This document shows positions 47,305 through 58,500 of a stretch of 64,000 nucleotides of DNA, piece after piece. The translations under genes were made by a program, and so were the position numbers. The notes under the pieces are model-generated. The model ran no database searches. It saw only the letters and a list, made by a program, of their open reading frames with translations, and had not been told where the DNA came from. Numbering within the stretch: the stretch's first letter is position 1; each line of letters starts with the position of its first letter. Location: NCBI RefSeq assembly GCF_002104515.1, contig NZ_NBOE01000003.1, positions 248,001-312,000 of the forward strand. Direction: 5' to 3'. Source of the stretch: Colwellia polaris (GTDB taxonomy: Bacteria; Pseudomonadota; Gammaproteobacteria; Enterobacterales; Alteromonadaceae).

Positions 47305-50300
47305 TTAAACTTTCTCAACTCTGATTTTATAAAAAATACTATACAGCACAGGTACCGCAATCATAGTTAAAACGGTCGCAAAAGCTAAGCCTCCCATTAT
47401 GGTTACTGACATATCAGCAAAAAATGGGTCAAGTATTAAAGGCATTACCCCTAAAATAGTGGTAATAGCAGCCAATGAAACCGGCCTTAAACGACTGAGA
47501 CTTGCTTCAACAATAGCAACGGCCTTATCTTTACCTTCTTGAATTTGTAAGTCTATTTCTTCGAGTAATACAATGGCATTTTTAATTAACATGCCAAACA
47601 AGCTTAAAAACCCAAGTAAAGACATAAAGCCAAATGGTAAGTCTGCGATTAATAATCCGGCTACAACACCGACGACAGCCATAGGAACAATTAACCAAAT
47701 AATAATAGGTTGTCTTGCTCTACCGAACAGTAACACACTGATAATAAACATTACTAAAAAGCCAAGCGGTAAACCTTGCCCTAAAGCAGCTTGTGCTTTA
47801 CCTGCTGATTCAAATTCTCCACCCCATTCAAGTTTGTAACCTGTTGGCAAAGGAATCGCTTCAATTTTTGCTTGTGTACGATTAAAGGCTTCCCCTGTTG
47901 TTTCATTGAAGCCAGCTTCAGCTTTAACCGTTATAGTACGCACCCGATCTCGTCGATTTATCAGTAGTTCTTCACTTGAAAAATTCATTTTCCCACTGAC
48001 TTGTTTAAAAGGTATATAAGTTCTTTGACTACTACTCCACACTAAGCTGTTTTCCAAAGCAACTAGTTGATCTGAGTTTGTATTGCTATTTCGAGCAATG
48101 ATAGGATAAAGGTAATCGCCATCTTGTAATTGCCCAATTTGTAAGCCATCAGTATAGAACTTTATTGCCTGACTAAAGTCGCTTCTAGAAACCCCCGCAA
48201 TACCCGCTGCGATATCATCATATTCTGGTGCTAAAACAATGCCTTTATCGCGCCAATCATCGCGAATATCCCTGATTTTTCCATCGTCAAAGTATATTGC
48301 TTTTGCTTGCTCTGCGAGCTCTCTTAAAATAGCGGGGTCTTCACCTGAAAATCTCGCCTGTATTTTGGCGCCAGCACCAGGACCGAACTGCATAATTTCA
48401 GCGTAAAAGTTAACCTTGGGGTTAGCTTGTTGTAATTTAGCTGAGATTCCTTGCGCTAACTGAGGTATATCAGCTGCATTTTCTGCACGAACTAAAAATA
48501 AACCATAACTTTCGTTAGGTAACTCAGGAGCAAATACCAGCGTAAAGCGCTCTGAACTTTCACCTATAAACGTGGCTAAAGATTCAATGCCTTGCGTGTC
48601 GAGGATTAACTGCTCAGCAGCCTTCATATGAGTTTCTGTTGCCCGAATATCTGAGTCTTGTGGTCCCCAATAGTGAATAAAAAATATTGGTGTATTCGAA
48701 GGAGGGAAAAAGCCTTGTTTAATAAATCCAAAACTCGCGTAAGCACCAATAGTAATAATAACCAAAAGAGCTAAGGTAACTCCGCGCCAATGTAATGCAT
48801 TACGTAAAACCACTAAATAAGCTTTATGGAATAAAGAATGTGATTCTTCTGCACCTTCTTTATCTCCAACTTTATAAAAATACTTACCCAGTAAAGGCGT
48901 TAACGTTACGGCAAGTATCCAACTAAGCATTAAAGAAATAAGTACCACTGCAAATAATGAGAATAAGAACTCACCAGTCGCATCATCAGATAAACCAATG
49001 CCAGAAAATGCAGCAATACCGATGATAGTAGCGCCAAGCAGTGGCCACTGAGTACGCTTAACAATAAAGCTAGCAGACTCCATGGCTGACTTACCTTTCT
49101 CCATTCTCAGCATCATCCCTTCTGCGACAACAATGGCGTTATCAACCAACATACCCATAGCGATAACCATTGCCCCTAAAGAAATTCGCTCCAGTTGAAG
49201 GTTGTATAGCCACATAATTAATACTGTGCCTAAAACGGTAATGAGCAATGTTCCACCAACAACAACACCTGAACGCCAGCCCATAAATAAACACAGAGCG
49301 AGAGTTACAACCACAACGGATACTTCAAGATTCAATATAAAGCCGTCGACAGACTCATCTACAATCTTTGCTTGGTTATAGATTGTTGAAACATTAATAC
49401 CTGTAGGAAGTTTTGCTAATACTTCAGCTAACTTATCATCAATTTTATGACCAACATCTACAATGTTGATATCATTTTGCGCAGAGATGGCAAGTGTAAC
49501 CGCACTATCACCATTAAAACGTTTTAAACCACTTGGAATTTCCACTGGCTGTAAGGTTAAGGTGGCAATATCTTTAATTTTTATCGAGGCATTTTTACCG
49601 GGCACAACAATGGATAAGTTTTCGATTTCTTCTATTTTATTGGTTGAGCTTTCAATCGGTATTCTAATTTGTTTGTCACCAACATATAGCCTACCACCGC
49701 TAAAAGGTTTCAGGTTACTGGCGAGAACTTGCTGAAGCTCAGGAAAGGATATACCTAGCCCTGATATTTGATAGCTATCAATAGCAGCGACAATTTCTTC
49801 TTCTAAAATGCCCCCCACTTGTACTTTAGCTACACCATCGACCGTTAAAACTTCTCGACGAATTATACGAGAAAACTCTCGCATTTGATCTTCGCTAAAG
49901 TCAGGCGCCGATAAAGCATAATAAATACCGTAAACGTCACCGAAGTCGTCTATAACTACAGGTGGACTAGCCCCAAGCGGTAAATCTCGTTCAATATCTC
50001 TTAATCGCTTACGTAATTCATCCCATATTTGAGGTAACAATGGCCCGTCAATATAAGGTTGAATTTCCATAGTAATTCGAGAAAAACCCGGCTTACTCAC
50101 CGATGTTAAAATATCTAACTGCCACATTTGTTGTAGAGCGATTTCAAGCTGCTCTGTAACTTCCTTCTCAACTTGTTCAGCACTTGCACCGGGATAATAG
50201 GTAAAAATAACCGCCTGCTTTATTGTAAATGCGGGATCTTCTAAACGTCCTATTTTACTCATGGCAACAATGCCACCAATAATAAAACAAATTGACATGA

Positions 50301-50346
50301 GCCAAATATTAATTGGTTTAGTTAAAGAATAACGTGCTATATCCAT
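47305..50346 (-). CDS. RND efflux permease (AcrB-type)
   Basis: The 1013-residue inner-membrane pump has the RND topology: twelve membrane segments with two large periplasmic loops (about residues 30-340 and 540-860). The N-terminal ARYSLTKPINIWLMSICFIIGGIVAMSKIGRLEDP and the TM4 region AMGMLVDNAIVVAEGM are typical of HAE1-type transporters. A TetR-type regulator, divergent, controls the operon. It lacks its own outer-membrane gene here, so it probably works with a TolC-like channel encoded elsewhere. Drug range is unknown. Confidence 0.95.
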   Translation of the reverse strand: MDIARYSLTKPINIWLMSICFIIGGIVAMSKIGRLEDPAFTIKQAVIFTYYPGASAEQVEKEVTEQLEIALQQMWQLDILTSVSKPGFSRITMEIQPYIDGPLLPQIWDELRKRLRDIERDLPLGASPPVVIDDFGDVYGIYYALSAPDFSEDQMREFSRIIRREVLTVDGVAKVQVGGILEEEIVAAIDSYQISGLGISFPELQQVLASNLKPFSGGRLYVGDKQIRIPIESSTNKIEEIENLSIVVPGKNASIKIKDIATLTLQPVEIPSGLKRFNGDSAVTLAISAQNDINIVDVGHKIDDKLAEVLAKLPTGINVSTIYNQAKIVDESVDGFILNLEVSVVVVTLALCLFMGWRSGVVVGGTLLITVLGTVLIMWLYNLQLERISLGAMVIAMGMLVDNAIVVAEGMMLRMEKGKSAMESASFIVKRTQWPLLGATIIGIAAFSGIGLSDDATGEFLFSLFAVVLISLMLSWILAVTLTPLLGKYFYKVGDKEGAEESHSLFHKAYLVVLRNALHWRGVTLALLVIITIGAYASFGFIKQGFFPPSNTPIFFIHYWGPQDSDIRATETHMKAAEQLILDTQGIESLATFIGESSERFTLVFAPELPNESYGLFLVRAENAADIPQLAQGISAKLQQANPKVNFYAEIMQFGPGAGAKIQARFSGEDPAILRELAEQAKAIYFDDGKIRDIRDDWRDKGIVLAPEYDDIAAGIAGVSRSDFSQAIKFYTDGLQIGQLQDGDYLYPIIARNSNTNSDQLVALENSLVWSSSQRTYIPFKQVSGKMNFSSEELLINRRDRVRTITVKAEAGFNETTGEAFNRTQAKIEAIPLPTGYKLEWGGEFESAGKAQAALGQGLPLGFLVMFIISVLLFGRARQPIIIWLIVPMAVVGVVAGLLIADLPFGFMSLLGFLSLFGMLIKNAIVLLEEIDLQIQEGKDKAVAIVEASLSRLRPVSLAAITTILGVMPLILDPFFADMSVTIMGGLAFATVLTMIAVPVLYSIFYKIRVEKV

Positions 50347-50347
50347 C

Positions 50348-51394
50348 TTAATACGTCGCCTTATATTCTCTGACTAATAACCCTTCGCGCATTTGACCTA
50401 CCGCAGCAGAGACAACTTTATCACCAGCTTTAATACCAGAGGATAGCAAAGCATATTCACCGTGTAATTTAGAAACGTTTACTTTCACTTGCGTTAATTT
50501 ACTGTCTTGTTCATTTAGGCGCCATACACTAAAACCAGCATCGCTATTCCCCACTAAAGCACTTAATGGCACAAGTAAGGCTCTTTCTGAGTTGTTGTTA
50601 GGCATAATATTCACAATAGCGCGCGAACCAGGATAGAAAGCGTTAGCCACCTCTCCTTTTAACGCAAAGGTTACACCGTAAGTTTGTGTTATAGGATCAG
50701 GCGTGGTTTTATGTTCAACATAGTGTATATCGTAAACATTGTCTTCTTGGCCAATTATGTGTGCAGAGGCTTTGACATCTCGATTACCAACATTAGCGGT
50801 CATAATTCGTTCAGGCACTTCGAAAGTAAAGTAGAGTTCCGACCTGTCTTGTAAATTAGCAAGCGAGTCGCCAGAACGAATTAAGCTGTCATTTTCAATA
50901 TACCTAGCACCTACAACAGCATCGAACGGTGCTCTAATGGTGCAATAGCTTAAGTCTTGCTCTGCATTTTCAAGTGCTATTTTAGTGATTGAAAATTGTG
51001 ACTTTGCGTCATCATAATCTCGTTGAGAAGCAACATTTTTTTCAAAAACATCTTTAATTCGTTTTAAATTTCGCTGAGCATCTTCATGTCGAATCCTACT
51101 CTCTTCTACTTTACGCTGAAAAGGTTTAGGGTCAATTTTAGCTAGAATTTGTCCTTTTTTAACTTGGCTTCCTTCAATTAAGTTTTCAAAGATTAAACGC
51201 CCTGAAACCTCAAATTTTAGATCTACGTTTTTTACTGCAGAAACAAACGCAGGAAACTCATAATTATTAGCTAAACTTGTTACTTGAGCGCTCGAAAGTT
51301 GTACTACAACAGGTGCAACTTCTTGCTTTACTTCCGTTGACTCAGAACAAGCTTGCAGTACAAAAACGGCGACAAGTATAAAAATTCGATTCAC
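50348..51394 (-). CDS. RND periplasmic adaptor lipoprotein
   Basis: The 348-residue protein has a lipoprotein signal (lipobox LQAC, Cys16). It then shows the two lipoyl half-motifs (VSGRLIFENLIEGSQVKKGQILAKIDP and CTIRAPFDAVVGARYIENDSLIRSGDSLANL) around a coiled-coil hairpin, and a beta-barrel and membrane-proximal domain. It precedes the RND permease by one base, so the two are translated together. It bridges the pump and an outer-membrane channel. Confidence 0.94.
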   Translation of the reverse strand: MNRIFILVAVFVLQACSESTEVKQEVAPVVVQLSSAQVTSLANNYEFPAFVSAVKNVDLKFEVSGRLIFENLIEGSQVKKGQILAKIDPKPFQRKVEESRIRHEDAQRNLKRIKDVFEKNVASQRDYDDAKSQFSITKIALENAEQDLSYCTIRAPFDAVVGARYIENDSLIRSGDSLANLQDRSELYFTFEVPERIMTANVGNRDVKASAHIIGQEDNVYDIHYVEHKTTPDPITQTYGVTFALKGEVANAFYPGSRAIVNIMPNNNSERALLVPLSALVGNSDAGFSVWRLNEQDSKLTQVKVNVSKLHGEYALLSSGIKAGDKVVSAAVGQMREGLLVREYKATY

Positions 51395-51443
51395 GTTAAC
51401 CTCAAAATATAAATTAATTTAAAAAAAGTGAACATATCATATC

Positions 51444-51478
51444 ACAGGTTTACACATTAACAACTAGTGTAAACCTGT
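51444..51478. promoter_or_regulatory. TetR operator between the RND operon and its regulator
   Basis: ACAGGTTTACAC (51444-51455) and GTGTAAACCTGT (51467-51478) are perfect 12-bp inverted repeats with an 11-base centre. The site lies in the 142-bp divergent promoter region. Confidence 0.8.
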
Positions 51479-51536
51479 TGTTTAATCTCACCACTAACGT
51501 TAGTATAGGAAAAATTATTTAGAAAGAGCATAAGTT

Positions 51537-52109
51537 TTGCCAAGTACGACTGAGAAAATATTAAATACTGCAATGGAATGTTTTTTTCAACATGGCTATG
51601 ACACTGCAAATATATCTATGGTGAGTCGCTACGCTGGCATATCTCGTGTGACAATTCATAAACAATTTCAGTCGAAAGAATTACTCTTTAGAGCCGTTGT
51701 AGAACAACACTTTCAACAACACAATGTTTTAGTAGAAGAATACAAAAAATCAGAGACTAACTTTTGGCAAGAAACAAAAGAGCTTACTATTCAACTTTGC
51801 GAGGGCCTTTTTAATGATGTATCTAGTAGCTTAGTTAGATCAAATTTACTACATGCGGGTCAAGCATTTTGTAAAGATCTGATCCAAGAAGAAGAGATTT
51901 CCATCAAAAATAGCATTCGCTTACGCATTGAAAAAGAAATATTGGCCAATCGTTTATCGTTAAGCAAAGTCGGATTAACATCTGATGAATTAGCTAACAC
52001 TCTTCATTACGCACCATTTGGCATCACAATAGCGGCATCAAACCAAAACAATATTGCTTTTGTTGATAATTTAATGGCTGTATTTAAAACCGCGACTTCA
52101 ACCGATTAA
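51537..52109 (+). CDS. TetR-family repressor of the RND operon
   Basis: This 190-residue protein has the TetR helix-turn-helix in residues 5-45 (EKILNTAMECFFQHGYDTANISMVSRYAGISRVTIHKQFQSKELL). Its ligand domain resembles the AcrR C-terminal type. The frame begins with TTG at 51537, but the ribosome site is weak; a start a few codons later would cut into the first helix, so TTG is preferred. It is divergent from the RND pump with a perfect operator-like dyad in between, which is the classical repressor layout. Confidence 0.9.
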   Translation: MPSTTEKILNTAMECFFQHGYDTANISMVSRYAGISRVTIHKQFQSKELLFRAVVEQHFQQHNVLVEEYKKSETNFWQETKELTIQLCEGLFNDVSSSLVRSNLLHAGQAFCKDLIQEEEISIKNSIRLRIEKEILANRLSLSKVGLTSDELANTLHYAPFGITIAASNQNNIAFVDNLMAVFKTATSTD

Positions 52110-52550
52110 AAACACTATCGATATAGAAAATAATGATAGTGTTAATATTATTCAAAACAGCTATTCATGCCATTAAATTACTAATCATTTTCATTCATCA
52201 TTTTTACAAAATAAAAGTATTTCGCTACAAAAATTTATGAGTAGGTTTTTGTAACCCTGACTGTAATATTTCATGGTAAAAACATTTTCACTATAATTTC
52301 ACAATCAAATTTACCTGTTTTAATACAGCAACTTAAATCTACATCTCTACATAACCATTATCTAGTTATCTATACTAATTAATTATTAGCCAGTGAGCTA
52401 AATATAGTAAATAGTGAGTTATAGTAAGAATATGTTATCGAGCTTGACCTTCTATTATTAACATCGCTATAAAATTTTACTAAACTATATTTAAGCCAAT
52501 ATAGCCGTTAAGCAAACAATAATAATTAACTTAATTACAATGGATATCTA
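52110..52550. other. intergenic region upstream of pgi
   Basis: AT-rich gap of 441 bases. It begins with a weak hairpin (AACACTATC/GATAGTGTT, 52111-52143) that may end the tetR transcript. Nothing else is recognised. Confidence 0.4.
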
Positions 52551-54203
52551 ATGCACGACAGAACCTCATTACCTAGCTGGCAGAATCTTCAAAATCACGC
52601 ACTTGAGATGAAATCTCAACATATGAGTGAGCTATTTAAACAAAACCCAAACCGGTTTGAGCAATTCTCTATTCAACTTGCGCCTTTTCTCTTAGATTAT
52701 TCAAAAAACCTTATATCGACATCTACAATGGATATGCTGTTTGATTTAGCCAAAGAATGTGATGTGGAAGCTTGGCGTGAAAAAATGTTTAGTGGTGAAC
52801 GCATTAACCGCACTGAAGATCGCGCAGTATTACATACAGCGCTACGAAATCGCAGCAATAAGCCGATAATGCTTGATGGTGAAGACATTAATATCGATGT
52901 GCGAGCAGCGCTAGATAAAATGAAAACCTTTAGTGAAAAAGTTCGCCAAGGTTTATGGAGTGGTTATTCAGGTAAACGTATTACTGATGTGGTCAATATT
53001 GGCGTTGGCGGTTCAAACTTAGGCCCGCAAATGGTCACTGAAGCACTCGATCAATACAGTGATAACAGCGTAAATGTACATTATATTTCTAACGTTGATG
53101 GCACACAAATCGCTAATGTACTCAGGCCTTTAAGCCCAGAAAAAACGCTCTTTATTGTTTCAAGTAAAACCTTTACTACCACCGAAACAATGACCAACGC
53201 TAGAACCGCAATGAAGTGGTTAGTATCATCTTCTTTCGATCAATCAGCCATTGCACAGCACTTTGTCGCAGTATCTTCGAATAAAAAAAATGCCACTGAG
53301 TTTGGTATTGCACAAGAAAACATATTTGATATGTGGGATTGGGTTGGTGGTCGTTTCTCACTTTGGTCAGCTATTGGTTTACCTATTGCCATTGATTTAG
53401 GCTTTGAGCGCTTCATTGAGTTACTTGAAGGTGCACATGAGATTGATCAACATTTTTGTAATAAGCCCTTAGCAGAAAATGCACCGGTTATTTTGGCATT
53501 ATTAAGTGTGTGGAACTGTACTTTTTTAGGCGCGCAATCCCAAGCAATTTTGCCATACGATCAATCTTTACATATGTTGTCAGCCTATTTACAACAGGCG
53601 GAAATGGAAAGTAACGGTAAATCTGTTTCTTGGGATGGAGACTCTATTTCATACCCTACTGTACCGTCTATTTGGGGTGAACTAGGTATTAATGGTCAGC
53701 ATGCTTTTTACCAATATTTACATCAAAGTAATAATGTTGTACCTGCAGACTTTATTGGCTCTGTTGAAAGCGTTACACCGGTGCAGGGCCATCACGAAAC
53801 CTTAATGGCAAACTTTTTTGCGCAAACCCAAGCTCTTATGCAAGGCGTTAACGAGACTCAAGTTAGAGCAGATTTAAAAGCTAAAGGTCGTACGCAAGAC
53901 TACATTGATAAAGTGGCTCCGCATAAAGTACATAAAGGTAACCGCCCTACCAATACCATTTTAATGAAACGTATATCTCCTCATTCATTAGGCAGTTTAA
54001 TCGCTATGTACGAGCATAAAATTTTTGTCCAAGGCATTATTTTACAAATATGTTCGTTCGATCAGTGGGGTGTAGAATTAGGAAAAGGTTTAGCCAATAA
54101 TATTCAAGAAGAATTATCCTCGGGCAATATTAGCGCAGAACATGATAGTTCAACATCAGGCTTAATTAATTTTTATCAGAAATATACCCATTCATCAGAA
54201 TAA
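52551..54203 (+). CDS. pgi: glucose-6-phosphate isomerase
   Basis: Pgi interconverts glucose-6-phosphate and fructose-6-phosphate in glycolysis and gluconeogenesis. The 550-residue length is normal (E. coli 549). Family signatures are present: VNIGVGGSNLGPQMVTEAL near residue 150, FIVSSKTFTTTETMTNA near residue 203, FDMWDWVGGRFSLWSAIGLPI near residue 260, and GQHAFYQYLHQ near residue 383. The terminal segment SFDQWGVELGKGLANNI contains the conserved lysine. It is monocistronic with a strong terminator. Confidence 0.98.
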   Translation: MHDRTSLPSWQNLQNHALEMKSQHMSELFKQNPNRFEQFSIQLAPFLLDYSKNLISTSTMDMLFDLAKECDVEAWREKMFSGERINRTEDRAVLHTALRNRSNKPIMLDGEDINIDVRAALDKMKTFSEKVRQGLWSGYSGKRITDVVNIGVGGSNLGPQMVTEALDQYSDNSVNVHYISNVDGTQIANVLRPLSPEKTLFIVSSKTFTTTETMTNARTAMKWLVSSSFDQSAIAQHFVAVSSNKKNATEFGIAQENIFDMWDWVGGRFSLWSAIGLPIAIDLGFERFIELLEGAHEIDQHFCNKPLAENAPVILALLSVWNCTFLGAQSQAILPYDQSLHMLSAYLQQAEMESNGKSVSWDGDSISYPTVPSIWGELGINGQHAFYQYLHQSNNVVPADFIGSVESVTPVQGHHETLMANFFAQTQALMQGVNETQVRADLKAKGRTQDYIDKVAPHKVHKGNRPTNTILMKRISPHSLGSLIAMYEHKIFVQGIILQICSFDQWGVELGKGLANNIQEELSSGNISAEHDSSTSGLINFYQKYTHSSE

Positions 54204-54260
54204 AGGTATTTAAAGAGAAAAAGTTAATCGACCAAGCTTTTAATGTATATACCTAACCCA

Positions 54261-54299
54261 AAATGAAAATAGCGATTATCACCATCGCTATTTTCATTT
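54261..54299. terminator. strong bidirectional pgi terminator
   Basis: AAATGAAAATAGCGAT (54261-54276) pairs perfectly with ATCGCTATTTTCATTT (54284-54299), a 16-bp stem with a 7-nt loop. Confidence 0.9.
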
Positions 54300-54363
54300 A
54301 TAATTTGCGAGTAATTGCGTATTAAATTAATACTTGTTTATCCATATACTGCTCAGCAAGCTA

Positions 54364-54891
54364 ATGAAACAGAAAAACAAAATGACCACTTCATTAAAGT
54401 ACCTTTCTCATTACTCACAAGACATACAACAGCAAGTGCGTACGCTGATTGTTGAAAACAAGCTCAAAACTTATTTACTTAATCACTTCCCTAAGCCACA
54501 TAGTGTTACTACTGACAAGGCTTTACGACAATATTGTTTAACATATAAACAGCAGTATTTAAAACAATCAGCACCACTGAGCCAAGTTAAATACGATGAT
54601 AAAATTCATATTATTAATAATGCTCTTGGTCTACATACTTATGTTTCGCGAGTACAAGGCAGCAAACTAAAAAGTAAAAACGAAATCAGAATTGGTAGTG
54701 TATTTAAGAAAGCACCAGAAGCATTATTGCAAATGATCCTAGTGCATGAGTTAGCTCACATTAAAGAAAAACAACACAACAAGGCTTTTTATAAGCTGTG
54801 CGAACACATGTTGCCTAATTATCATCAACTTGAGTTAATGACACGCATTTATTTAACCGAACTTGAAAACAATGGCAACATATACTCATAA
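54364..54891 (+). CDS. YgjP-like (M48/DUF45) metallopeptidase
   Basis: The protein of about 175 residues carries the zinc motif HELAHIKEKQHNKAFYKLCEHMLPNY near its C-terminus, as in YgjP/WLM-type proteins of DUF45. HELAH supplies two ligands and the later histidine the third. I chose the ATG at 54364; a TTG at 54334 would add ten residues without a ribosome site, and an ATG at 54382 is also possible. It is probably cytoplasmic. Its last codons lie in the first unit of a tandem repeat. Substrate is unknown. Confidence 0.8.
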   Translation: MKQKNKMTTSLKYLSHYSQDIQQQVRTLIVENKLKTYLLNHFPKPHSVTTDKALRQYCLTYKQQYLKQSAPLSQVKYDDKIHIINNALGLHTYVSRVQGSKLKSKNEIRIGSVFKKAPEALLQMILVHELAHIKEKQHNKAFYKLCEHMLPNYHQLELMTRIYLTELENNGNIYS

Positions 54892-54943
54892 CGAACTTAC
54901 TCATAACGAAATTACCCATAACGAAAATATCCATAACGAAAAA
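54884..54943. repeat. 15-bp tandem repeat, four copies
   Basis: Four imperfect units of ACTCATAACGAAATT run from 54884 to 54943. The first contains the stop codon of the upstream gene. The repeat is a minisatellite-like expansion at the 3' end. Confidence 0.85.
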
Positions 54944-55551
54944 ATGGTGTTTTAGTTCTTTACAAAGCGGCGTTTTGCCAACGCTTTTAAACACGGGCAG
55001 CACGCCCTAAACTGCAAAACTACAATAAGACTTGTTGTAAAAATTACTCTTATGGTCGATGTTGGCGTGTTAATTCATCGAAGTTTCGCCAAGTTAAGCA
55101 GCCTTTTTAAAGTGTGCATTTATTGAATTCTACTCACGTTAAATATAAATATTAAACTTTCTTAGCGCGTTATTTTAATTAAACGTGTCTCTGGCGATTA
55201 TATTTCTACGGCTGATTTGTCTTACGTGCAATTAGTTTCGAGCGCGCTAATAAACGCTGAACCGATATCACAAGTGAAAAGCGTTAATATACGTTGATCT
55301 CAACTGTACATTCCTACGCATTATATTTTTGCGTCTACTCTGCCTAAGGGCGAACAATATAAGTCGTTAAACAGCGCAATAAAGTCGACACATTCAGTAA
55401 GCCTAAAAGCTACTAATGTCTTTAATAAACGCTTCTTTCGTTTGATTCAATCACAATGATTCACAAAAAATTAACATAAGGTATACTGTTTATAAGAAGG
55501 TATATTAAATACCCATAATATTTTTGATATGGTAACAAAAGCCATTAGGTT
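54944..55551. other. unexplained 0.6-kb non-coding region
   Basis: No long frame, RNA or terminator is seen in these 608 bases. Several stretches (for example near 55000 and 55250-55370) look richer in G and C than the usual gaps here. It may be a decayed gene or mobile element. Confidence 0.4.
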
Positions 55552-58500
55552 ATGAATTTGCAAATAAGAAAAAAAAAATTACTTTTAACGTTATGCATCA
55601 TTGTTATTTCATTGCCCTATTTCTTAATGCATGATGTTATTCCTAATAGTCATACATGGCTTGAGAAAGGACCTTTGCTTTTACTTCAAGTACTCAGTGT
55701 CGGTTTTGTTACTTTTAGTTATATAAAAATTAAAACCAAAGCACTTAAACTGTTTTGGCAATTTATTACACTCGCACTTGTATCGTCATTAGCCTCAAAT
55801 TTATTATTTAGTTTTTACCTGGTAGAAAACAACCTGCTTTTACGTGAGTTATTTACTTTATTCTGCTATTTTTTTATTTTGCTTGCGATTGAAACGACCC
55901 CTCACATCACCGAAGCTAAAGTCTCTAAAAATATCAGTAGCCGGGTTGCCGCAATACTTTTCACGCTTATTTGCTTTAGTTACTTGGTTTTACTGCCCAT
56001 TGAATTTGCCGCTAGTACCTCGGATAAAACAGCTTCTGCTGAATTGTTTCATTTATTAATTGCCGCCCTTATATTTATTCGATTAGCTGTAAATAGTTAT
56101 CAATGTAAAAATAAGTTTTGGCGCCAAATCTATAGTGTATTAAGTATAGGCGCAGGAGCCATGCTGCTTGAACATTTTGCTCATTATATGGTTTATTGGG
56201 AACCCATATACTTCCCTTTATATCTGCATACTCTGCTCATTCTACTACCTTATTGTGCCCTAATTCTTGCTGCAACTAACTCCCTTGCATTACCAGAGCC
56301 GCCATCTGAAACAAGCCAAGCGTCTTTATCTGAGCTATATCTCATATTATTAGTTGCCTGTGCTATTTTGATGCATTTAGCCGGCATAGAGTTAAACTTG
56401 CATTACCACATTGATTCATACCTACAATCGCTATTAATTGGTATTTGGTTAACCATAGCCTTGGTGTTACTAAGCTCAATAAATTATCGAAATCATCGTT
56501 TAAATAAAAAACAACAACAACAAATTGTTTTTCAAAGTACTGTGCAGCAGTCTTTAGTAAACCTTAACCAACAACTCACTAAAAGCTTACTTAATAGCGA
56601 AGATAAAGCGATTGTTAATGTATCTAGTAATGCTATTTTAACGACGACAACTGAAGGTAAGGTATTATCTGCCAACCCGGCAGCAGTGCAATTATTTCAG
56701 TGTTTAGAGCGAGAAATTATTGGTACTCGGGTAAATGAATTTTTCTCAGCAGACGACCAAATGCATTACTTTTTTGACTTCAAAAGTAATGTTTATACCT
56801 TACAGCGCAAAGATAGCGGCATTTCAGTTGAGTGCATGGCAACACGAAAAGATAATACACAATTTCCTGTGCAAGCAGAGTTACAATGGGCAGAAAGAGA
56901 AGAGCAGCCCTTAGTCGTTATTACATTCATCAACCTCACGGCTCGTAAGCTTGCCGAACAACAAGCTTTAGATTTAAAGGATAAATTCATCGCAAACATT
57001 TCGCATGAATTTAGAACACCGTTAACCATTATTAATGGTATTTTAGATCGCTACTTAATGAAGTCACATTCTGAAGAGGAGGGACAAGAGTTAAAAGCGG
57101 CAAAAAGAAACGGCCTGCGTTTAGTTCGTATGGTTGAGCAACTTCTTGAGTTGTCTAGATTGTCTGATAATCCGCAACTTACACTTGCCACATACCGTTT
57201 ACATACTCTTATGTCTATGCCCGCCGATTCATTCAGTCGCTTAGCTACACAAAAAAACTTGCATTTACACTGTGATATTCCTGAAAATATATGGCTTGAT
57301 TGTGATGCACAAGCGTTTGAAAAAATTATTTTCAACTTGATTACCAATGCCATTAAATACACCCCTAGCGGAGGCAACATTCAAGTTATTGCTCATCTTA
57401 ATAGCGATAACTTTACTCTCGATATTATTGATACCGGCATAGGTATTGATATTAAATCACAAGACAAAATTTTTGAACGTTTTCATAGAGCCGATGACGA
57501 AAAGAATCAAGGCGTGTTTGGTGTAGGTATTGGCTTATCATTAGTAAACGAGTTAGTAAAAGCACATAATTGGCAAATAAGCGTTGTTAGTGATTATGGT
57601 AAAGGCAGCAAGTTTTCGTTAACTATTCCATGTGCAACGCCAATTAAACAAGAAATGTCGGCGCCTGTGAGTATATCCCAAACAGAGGTAGCAGCTTTAC
57701 TTGTAGAGTCTAGTACACCTATTAATAATACTCGAAAGCATAGTCAGAAAGTGGTATTGGTGATTGAAGATAACTTAGACATGCAAAGTCATATAAAACA
57801 AGTTATTGAACAACAACATCACACCTTACTCGCCGGCAGCGGAGAGTTAGGACTAACACTTGCCCAAGAATACATACCCGATGTAATTGTCTGCGATATT
57901 ATGCTTACAGGCATTGACGGTTTTGCTGTGTTAAAGCAACTAAAAAGTCACGAATTAACCTCACATATACCTGTTATATTATTAACAGCTCGCTCTGATT
58001 TAGACAGTAGATTACTTGGTTTAAACCTACAAGCCGATGAATATTTAAGTAAGCCATTTAATCATCAAGAGTTGTTAACTCGCATTGGCAACTTAATTAC
58101 TGGCAGAGATAAACTTCAAAAAAGTTATTTACAACATTTTAATAAAGATCTGCAAAAAAATAGGAAAGTTAATAGCTTTGAAAATGCAGCTGAGTTGGCG
58201 CAAACAAGCGAAGAAGACATTACGCTTGATCGTAAGTTTTTAGAAAAGTTAGAAGCTATCACTGCTGTAGTTTATACTGACACTGACTTAGACATCATCA
58301 AACTCTCCGCCAAAATGGCAATGAGTGAGCGCCAGCTACAACGTAAAATCAAAGCCTTAATAGGTATAACTCCTAGTAATTATATTAAAGAGTTTCGACT
58401 TAAAAGAGCAAAAGTGCTATTAAAAAATGGCTCTCAAATTGGCCGTATAGCACTTGATGTTGGCTTTTCATCACAAACTTACTTCGGCCGTTGTTTTAAA

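Noticed and set aside
54944-55551. Possible integron attC-like hairpins or a degraded tRNA
   Set aside because: GTTAAGC-like words occur but no complete core-site pair or cloverleaf could be built.
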